DNA of 64,000 bases, taken from NCBI GenBank assembly GCA_039583875.1, contig CM077147.1:158366821-158430820 (forward strand), in the 5' to 3' direction. A program made the translations under genes and the position numbers. Shown here in pieces: positions 56,787 through 64,000 of this stretch; position 1 is the stretch's first letter; each line of letters begins with the position of its first letter. Under the pieces are notes generated by a model, which was not told the origin of the DNA, ran no database searches, and was given only the letters and a program-made list of their open reading frames with translations. Origin of the DNA: Platanthera guangdongensis. Taxonomy: Eukaryota; Streptophyta; Magnoliopsida; Asparagales; Orchidaceae.

Positions 56787-57100
56787 CTCCAAGCGGTGAC
56801 GGGGAAGGAGGAAGCAAGGCTCGGGCTGCTTTGCCCTAGGCAGCGGCGACGTGGGAATGGAGCTAAGCTCGGACAGCCCTGCTCCAGGCGGCGGCGGGGA
56901 AGGATAAAGCAAGGCTCGGGCTGCTTTGCCCTAGGCGGCGGCAACGGGGGAAAGGAGCTAAGCTTGGCCAGCCCTGCTCCAGGCGGCGGCGGGGAAGGAG
57001 AAAGCAAGGCTCGGGCTACTTTGCCCGAGGTGACGGCGACGGGGGAAGGAGCTAAGCTCGGCCAGCCCTGCTCCAGGCGGCGGCGGGAGAGAAGTCCTGA
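56787..57100. repeat. GC-rich 95-bp minisatellite, E unit 1
   Basis: Three to four units of the type CTCCAGGCGGCGGCGGGGAA...GGCTCGGGCTGCTTTGCCC...GCTAAGCTCGG. Corresponding arrays lie at 60236-60540 and 63610-63920. Long frames across them are artefacts of the GC-rich sequence. Confidence 0.9.
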
Positions 57101-57343
57101 TCCCTCCTGCTTGTGGTTCAGCGCAGAGGAAATCGGGAGAGAAGAGCTAGTTGTGCCTTGCATTTTTTTCTCCTCCTGAAACCCAATCTCTCCATGCTTG
57201 CCTTATCCCCTCCCCCTTTCTCTTCTCCTTATCCCCGAGCCCCTCCCCCCCTGCTCTTTCTTTTTTTATTTCTTCTCATGTCCCCGCTGTACCCGAGACA
57301 CCCCCTCCCCGTTTCTCTTTTTACTTTTTTCATTCTATATCCG

Positions 57344-57420
57344 ACTGCATGCATATATATAATATATATATATATTGATTAATATGATATAATGTTAATA
57401 TATTATAATATTAATCCAAA
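57344..57420. repeat. AT-rich insert in E unit 1
   Basis: TA-rich sequence present only in unit 1; unit 2 passes directly from ATCTGACTGTATTCAT to AAAAACTTTC at about 60795. It explains the 69-bp length difference between units 1 and 2. Confidence 0.8.
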
Positions 57421-57791
57421 TATTCATAAAAAACTTTCACACATAAAATCTCCGCACGCATGCACGAGCACTCATCGCTCAGAGCACGCCCCGAGCCCAA
57501 TACCTGGGGAGGATCCCACTCGGCCGGATACGGGGTTGTACACAATCCCCGATCTTTTCGAGGTTGGCACAAGCTTGGAAAGAAATGTCCAACCCCAAGT
57601 ATCTAGCGAGTGGGAGCCGACCCAAAAACAATTTGAGAGAAACTGAATATTGCACTTGAATCACTAATCTCTCCATGCTCCTTTTGATCTTTTTGAACCA
57701 CTCGATACATGTAATGCTCCCTGTTATTCAATTGCCCTTATACTATTTCATACAATCAGTATACAATTTCTCATGATATTGTGAAACAACA

Positions 57792-59014
57792 AAGCCATAT
57801 ATTTTGTATCCTCTTGTAGATGCGGAGCTAATCCTTTCCCCCAGGTGTGCCTACAGCCCTGCTAGCTAGTGAGAGCCTGACAGTGAGTCTACATGGTGCC
57901 GAGCAGCACTCGGGGTCCCTTACCCCCTAAGCGAGCCTACGGACCTGCCAGCTAGTAGGAGTCAAGCAGCGAGTCTACCCGGGGCCGAGCAGCACTCGGG
58001 GTCCTGCAAAACTCTCCAAGAACCAATCATTTCCCCCCAGGTGTGCCTACAGCCCTGCCAGCTAATGAGAGCCTGACAGCGAGTCTACCCGGGGCCGAGC
58101 AGAACTCGGGGTCCCTTACCCCCCAGGCGAGCCTACGGACCTGCCAACTAGTAGGAGCCAGGAAGCATGTCTACAATGGGCCGAGCATCACTCGGGGTCC
58201 TGCAAAAATTTCCAAGAACCAATCCTTTCCCCCCATGTGTTCCTACAGCCCTGCCAGCTAATGAGAGCCTAACGGCGAGTCTACCCGGGGCCGAGTAGCA
58301 CTCAGGGTCCCTTACCCCCCATGCGAGCCTACGGACCTGCCAGCTAGTAGGAGCCAAGCAGCGGATCTACCCGGGGGCGAGCATCACTCGGGGTCCTGCA
58401 AAAATCTCCAAGAACCAATCCTTTCCCCCTAGGTGTGCCTACAGCCCTGCCAGCTAATGAGAGCTTGACAGCGAGTCTACCCGGGGCCGAGCAGCACTCG
58501 GGGTCCCTTACCCCCTAGGCGAGCCTAGAGACCTGCCATCTAGTAGGAGCCAGGCAGCGAGTTTACTCGGGGCCGAGCAGCACTTGGGGTCCTCCAAAGT
58601 ATCCAATCTCTCTCCAAACTCCAAACTCTCTCCCTTACCCCTCAGGTGTGCCTACAGCCCTGCCAGCTAATGAGAGCCTGACAGCGAGTCTACCCGGGGC
58701 CGAGCAGCACTCGGGGTCCCTTACCCCCAGACGAGCCTACGGACCTGCCAGCTAGTAGGAGCCAGGCAGCAGGTCTACCCAGGGCCGAGCATCACTCGGG
58801 GTCCTGCAAAAATCTCCAAGAACCAATCCTTTACCCCCAGGTGTGCCTACAGTCCTGCAAGCTAATGAGAGCTTGACAGCAAGTCAACCTAGGGTCGAGC
58901 ATCACTCGGGGTCCCTTAACCCCCAAGCGAGCCTACGGACCTGCCAGCTAGTAGGAGCCAGGCAGCGGGTCTACCCGGGGCCGAGCAGTACTCTCCACGC
59001 TCACCACACCAAAT
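57792..59014. repeat. Six subrepeats of about 197 bp, E unit 1
   Basis: Each starts near GGTGTGCCTACAGCCCTGC (57842, 58039, 58234, 58432, 58646, 58840) and carries two CGGGGCCGAGCAGCACTCGGGGTCC-like half units, so it is itself a duplication. There is no coding frame. It ends in a CTCACC(A/G)(C/T)ACCAAA(T) segment next to the next TGTTGAAACC. Confidence 0.88.
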
Positions 59015-61172
59015 TGTTGAAACCGAAATCTCGATCTCTTGTGGAGTTCACCCTTGGGGAAGGGGTGACCGCGCACCTACTACCCTCAAGCGAATGATTT
59101 AGGCACAAGACTAGGAACACAAGGGACAGACCCAAGGTCTCAGCGTGGAGGTCACGCCGCATACCCGGAAGACTAGCAAACTCTTCCCCTCCCAAGCCAA
59201 AGGCTGAGCTAAGGAACCTTCGGAGGGCTCTCTTGGCCGACCGGAACCTCTAAGGAGAATCTCAAGATTAACTCTCTCCTGACTAGAGGTGCCTCCTCGG
59301 GTCTATGTAAAATATTCCTCATCCGCCCTACCAATGACGTAATCTCGCCGAACAGTTCTACAATACGCAGCTTCAATTGGGCCGCAAACAACGTAACTAT
59401 GCTGTCCTGAAAGGCTATGAGCAGGCCCTCAAGGGCTTCCCGGTAACTTTACCTCGGGGCCCCCACATGGCGAGTGGTTCACGAGTACACCACTCACCTA
59501 AATCGGAAGAGATAGATCACATGCACAGAGAATCACAGATATTTAAATTACAGGAATATAAATTCCATACTTCGGCACGCAGGCCGGCAACATAAACAAA
59601 ATAGTCCTTCGAGGGCCGGCACAAATTTGGGCTTAAGCCCGCTATTCCCTGCTTGGTACTGCAACACCTGTACACTAACGTCCCGCCAAACGGTGGCAAA
59701 ATAAACATCAGTTCCACCTCTGCCTCAGGGCGGTGATTCTTATCTCCTAAGAGAAAATAATAAACAACTTCCACAGAGTTTTCCCTGGGAACTCCAGAAC
59801 ATCACCAATCTGGCTCACATGTCCGAATGGGCTTCGCACACCATGCCTAAATCCGTACTCACGCTTTCGGATACTAAATGCAATTAATTGCGGGGATGTA
59901 CACATCGACCCGTCAGAGAGCACCCTTCCCCCCACCCGTCGGTGGAGAGGAGCTTCCTTGCAAATATGAAAATTGAGGGCTTCACCTGCCCAAGAAGAAA
60001 CTTCGTTACCCTTGACGCGTATCTTGACGAAGCCGCAACCGCATGTCATGCCTGGGGCTCCACGTCTAGCAGCCGTAATGACTGTCCATGCACGGGTCTG
60101 ACCTCCACTAGTGGGTTGAAGGCTCCAGGTGATTTATCTTACATGGCTGATCGTGCTACAAGTAGCACCGAGGAAGTCGATCTTGATCTACACGACTTCA
60201 GGCGGCATCGGGGAAGCCGATCTCTACCAGCCTAGCTCCAAGCAGGAACGGGGAAGGAGGAAGCAAGGCTCGGGCTGCTTTGCCCTAGGTGGCGGCGACG
60301 GGGGAAAGGAGCTAAGCTCGACCAGCCCTGCTCCAGGCGGCGGCGGGGAAGGAGAAAGAAAGGCTCGGGCTTCTTTACCCTAGGTTGCGGAGACGGGGGA
60401 AAGGAGTTAAGCTCGGTCAGCCCTGCTCCAGGCGGCGGCGGGGAAGGAGAAAGCAATGCTTGGGCTGCTTTGCCCTAGGCGGCGGCGACGGGGGAAGGAG
60501 ATAAGCTCAGCCAGCCCTGCTCCAGGCGGCGGCGGGAGAGAAGTCCCGGTCCCTCCTGCTTGTCGGTTGGCGCAGAGGAAATCGGGAGACAAGAGCTAGC
60601 TATGCCTTGCATTTTTGTCTCCTCCTGAAACCCGATCTCTCCATGCTTGCCTTATCCCCTCCCCCTTTCTCTTCTCCTTATCCCTGAGCCCCCCCCCCCC
60701 CTGCTCTTTCTCTTTTTTCTTTCTTCTCCTCATGTCCCCGCTGTACCCGAGACACCCCCTCCCCCTTTCTCTTTTTTCTTTTTTCGTTCTGTATCTGACT
60801 GTATTCATAAAAAACTTTCACACAAAAAATCTCTGCACGCATGCACGAGCACTCATCGCTCAGAGCATGCCCCGAGCCCGATACCTGGGGCGGATCCAAC
60901 TCGACCAGATACGGGGTTGTACACAATCCCCGCTCTTTTCGAGGTTGGCACAAGCTCAGAAAGAAATGTCCAACCCCAAGTATCTGGCGAGTGGGAGCCG
61001 ACCCAAAACATTTTTGAGAGAAACTGAAAATTTCACTTGAATCACCAATCTCTCCATGCCCCTTTTGATCTTTTTGAACCACTCAATACCTGTAATTCTC
61101 CCAGCTATTAAATTGCACTTATACTATTTTTTACAATCAGTATACAATTTCTCACGATATTGTGAAACAACA
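59015..61172. repeat. Element E LTR-like block 2
   Basis: Same borders as block 1, 2158 bp, differing by scattered substitutions and lacking the AT-rich insert. It contains a conserved minus frame (59209-59391) and a minisatellite (60236-60540). Confidence 0.55.
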
Positions 61173-62394
61173 AAGACATATATTTTGTATCCTCTTGTAC
61201 ACGCAGAGCTAATCCTTTCCCCCCAGGTGTGCCTACAGCCCTGCCAGCTAGTGAGAGCCTGACAACGAGTCAACCCGGGGTCGAGCAGCACTCGGGGTCC
61301 CTTACCCCCCAAGCGAGCCTACGGACCTACCAGCTAATAGGAGCCAGGTAGCGAGTCTACCTGGGGCCGAGCAGCACTCGGGGTCCTGCAAAAATCTTCA
61401 AGAACCAATCCTTTCCCCCCAGGTGTGCCTACAGCCCTGCCAGCTAATGAGAGCCTAACAGCGAGTCTACTCGGGGCCGAGCAGCACTCGGGGTCCCTTA
61501 CCCCCCAGGAGAGCCTACGTACCTGCCAGCTAGTAGGATCCAGGCAGCGGGTCAACCCGGGGCCGAGCATCACTCGGATTCCTCAAAAATCTCCAAGAAC
61601 CAATCCTTTCCCCCCAGGTATGCCTACATCACTGCCAGCTAATGAGAACCTGACAGCGAGTCTGCCCGGGGCCGAGCAGCACTCGGGGTCCCTTACACCC
61701 CAGGAGAGCCTACAGACCTGATAGCTAGTAGGAGCCATGCAGCGGGTCTACCCGGGGCCGAGCATCACTCTGGGTCCTGCAAAAATCTTCAAGAATCAAT
61801 CCTTTCCCCCAAGGTGTGCCTACATCCCTGCCAGCTAATAAGAGCCTGACAGCGAGTCTACCAGGGCTGAGCAGCACTCGGCGTCCCTTACCCCCCAGGA
61901 GAGCCTACGGACCTGCCAGCTAGTAGGAGCCAGGCAGCGAGTCTACCAGGGGCCGAGCAGCATTCGGGGTCCTCCAAAGTATCCAAACTCTCTCCAAACT
62001 CCAAACTCTCTCCCTTACCCCCCAGGTGTGCCTACAGCCCTGCTAGCTAATGAGAGCCTGATAGTTAGTTTACCCGGGGCCGAGCAGCACTCAGGGTCCC
62101 TTACCCCCCAAGCGAGCATACGCACCTGCCAGCTAGTAGGAGCCAGGCAGCAGGTCTACGCGGGGCCGAGCATCACTCGGGGTCCTGCAAATTCTCCAAG
62201 AACCAATCCTTTCCCCCCAGGTGTGCCTAAAGCCCTGCCAGCTAATGAGAGCATAACAGCGAGTCTACCCGGGGCCGAGCAGCACTCGGGGTCCCTTACC
62301 CCCCAGGCGAGCCTATGGACCTGCCAGCTAGTAGGAGCCAGGCAGCGGGTCTACCCGGGGCCGAACAGCACTCTCCTCGCTCACCGTACCAAAA
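61173..62394. repeat. Six subrepeats of about 197 bp, E unit 2
   Basis: Subrepeat starts near 61224, 61421, 61617, 61813, 62023 and 62219. The fifth is preceded by the same longer linker with CAAACTCTCTCC as in unit 1, so the whole block was copied, not expanded independently. Confidence 0.88.
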
Positions 62395-64000
62395 TGTTGA
62401 AACCGAAATCTCGGTCTCTTGTGGAGTTCACCCTTGGGGAAGGGGTGACCGCGCACCTACTACCCTCAAGCGAACGATCTAGGCACAAGACTAGGAACGC
62501 AAGGGATAGACCCAAGGTCTCAGCGTGGAGGTCCAGCCGCATACCCGGAAGACTAGCAAACTCTTCCCCTCCCAAGCCAAAGGTTGAGCTAAGGCACCTT
62601 CGGAGGGCTCTCTTAGCCGACCGGAACCTCTAAGGAGAATCTAAAGATTAACTCTCTCCTGACTAGAGGTGCCTCCTCGGGTCTACGTAAAATGTTCCTC
62701 ATCCGCCCTACCAATAGCGTAATCTCGTCGAACAGTTCTACTATACGCAGCTCCAATTTGGCCGCAAACAACATAACTCTGCTGTCCTGAAAGGCTATGA
62801 GCAGGCCCTCAAGGGCTTCCCGGTAACTTTACCTCGGGCCCCTACAAGACGAGTGGTTCACGAGTACACCACTCGCCTAAAGCAGAAGAAATAGATCACA
62901 TACACAGAGCATCGCAGATATTTAAATTACAGGAATATAAATTCCATACTTCGGCACGCAGGCCGGCAACATAAACAAAATAGGCCTTTGAGGGTCGGCA
63001 CAAATTTGGGCTTAAGCCCGCTATTCCCCGCTTGGTACTACAACACCTGTACGCCAACGTCCCGTCAAATGGTGGCAAAATAAACATCGATTTCACCTCT
63101 GCCTTGGGGCGGTGATTCATATCTCCTAAGAGCAAATAATAAACAACTTCCACAGAGTTTTCCCTAGGAACTCCAGAACATCACCAATCCGGCTCACACG
63201 TCCGGATGGGCTTCACACAGCATGCCTAAATCTGTACTCACGCTTCCGGATACTAAATGCAATTAATTGCGGGGATGTACACATCAACCCGTCGGAGAGC
63301 ACCCTTCCCCCCACCCGTCGGTAGAGAAGAGCTTCCTTGCAAATATGAAAATTGATTGCTTCACCTACCCAAGAAGAAACTTCGTTACCCTTGACGCATA
63401 TCTTGACGAAGCCGCAACCGCGTGTCATGCCTGGGGCTCGACGTCTAGCATCCGTAACGACTGTCCATGCGCGGGTCCAACCTCCACTAGAGGGTTGAAG
63501 GCTCCAGGTGATTTCTCGTACATGGCCGATCGTGCTCCAAGTAGCACCAAGGAAGTTGATCCTGATATCCACGACTTCAGGCGGCGTCGGGGAAGCTGAT
63601 CTCGACCGGCCTAGCTCCAAGCGGCGATGGGAAGGAGGAAGCAAGGCTCGGGCTGCTTTTCCCTAGGCGGTGGTGATGGGGGAAAGGAGCTAAGCTCGGC
63701 CAGCCCTGCTTCAGGCGGCAGTGGGGAAGGAGAAAGCAAGGCTCGGGCTGCTTTGCCCTAGGCTGCGGCGACGGGGGAAAGGAGCTAAGCTCGGCCAACC
63801 CTGCTCCAGGTGGCGGCGGGGAAGGAGAAAGCAAGGCTCGGGCTGCTTTGCCCTAGGCGGCGGCAATGGGGGAAGGAGCTAAGCTCGGCCAGCCCAGCTC
63901 CAGGTGGCGGCGGGAGAGTAGTCCCGATCCCTCCTGCTTATCAGTCAACGCAGAGGAAATCAGGAGAGAAGAGCTAGCTCTGCCTTGCATTTTTTTCTCC
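62395..64000. repeat. Element E LTR-like block 3, cut by window end
   Basis: Aligns with blocks 1 and 2 from their TGTTGAAACC start to the end of the GC-rich minisatellite (63610-63920) and on to the window end. Confidence 0.7.

Larger units (their letters stand above)
55566..57791. repeat. Element E LTR-like block 1
   Basis: Begins TGTTGAAACCG and ends GTGAAACAACA (TGTTG/CAACA inverted ends). It contains a conserved minus-strand frame (55760-55942), a GC-rich 95-bp minisatellite (56787-57100), a C/T-rich stretch (57180-57330) and an AT-rich stretch. It is 2226 bp. Confidence 0.55.
19911..64000 (+). mobile_element. Element C: SIRE-type copia retrotransposon, split by B and E, 3' end outside window
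   Basis: Visible parts are the 5' LTR (19911-21822), primer site, gag (21928-24023), pol (24052-27203), a spacer (27204-27262 and, after element B, 52402-52733) and ORF3 (52734-55565), where element E interrupts. The end of ORF3 and the 3' LTR should lie beyond the window. The two halves on either side of B join exactly once one CTGGG copy is removed. It is related to family A in gag, pol, ORF3 and palindrome type but clearly diverged. Confidence 0.9.
55566..64000. mobile_element. Element E: tandem array of about 3.4-kb units, probable non-autonomous LTR element multimer
   Basis: The sequence TGTTGAAACCGAAATCTCG recurs at 55566, 59015 and 62395, giving units of 3449 and 3380 bp and a third that leaves the window. 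Each unit splits into a 2.2-kb block with TGTTG...CAACA ends (55566-57791, 59015-61172, 62395 on) and a 1.2-kb block of six subrepeats of about 197 bp. This fits LTR-internal-LTR-internal-LTR. The size difference of the units is mostly an AT-rich insert at about 57350-57420. Orientation is unclear; no RT or integrase motif exists. A complex satellite is the alternative. Confidence 0.6.

Noticed and set aside
56439..57180. Pro/Gly/Arg-rich open frames on both strands of the GC-rich minisatellite
   Set aside because: They follow the 95-bp repeat and occur in each E unit in several frames, so composition explains them.
55566..64000. Ribosomal DNA intergenic spacer, because of long units with inner subrepeats
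   Set aside because: No 18S, 5.8S or 25S sequence is recognisable between the units, and the array lies inside ORF3 of a retrotransposon.

Overview
This window is nuclear plant DNA, almost certainly from a flowering plant with a large, repeat-rich genome. Nearly all of it is nested LTR retrotransposons of two kinds: Ty1/copia elements that look like the SIRE/Maximus lineage (initiator-Met tRNA primer sites, gag with CCHC knuckles, PR-IN-RT-RNaseH order, a third ORF after pol) and one Ty3/gypsy chromovirus of Tekay/Del type (PR-RT-RH-IN-chromodomain order). I find no intact host gene and nothing that fixes the species.

Left block (1-13894): a minus-strand SIRE copy (1-4505, cut by the window edge) sits inside the 5' LTR of a Tekay-like element (4506-12471). 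That element in turn sits in the LTR of a family-B SIRE element, of which only 12472-13894 is visible. Positions 13895-16621 are low-copy or host-like DNA without a convincing gene.

Right block (16622-64000) is a nest four elements deep. Element D (probable LTR 16622-19383) is interrupted by element C (5' LTR 19911-21822; gag, pol, ORF3). C is interrupted by the complete element B (27263-52396, target duplication CTGGG). B is interrupted by the complete element A (31855-43991, target duplication TAGCT). C's ORF3 is also broken at 55566 by element E, a tandem array of about 3.4-kb units that runs off the right edge and looks like LTR-spacer-LTR-spacer-LTR of a non-autonomous element. LTR divergence judged by eye (A about 1.6 percent, B clearly more) agrees with the nesting order.

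Almost every gag and pol frame carries stops or frameshifts. The exception is ORF3 of element A, an uninterrupted 1018-codon frame. The most unusual signal is a set of CpG-containing palindromes that build up much of the non-coding DNA. Families A and C carry a 21-bp module (TCGTCGA, 7 nt, TCGACGA) in the LTR, in the pol-ORF3 spacer and, in frame, in the end of gag. Family B carries GTGTCGACAC at the first two of those places. D and the gypsy LTR hold related TCGA-core clusters. I propose, as inference only, that these are binding arrays for an element-encoded protein, with ORF3 as the candidate.
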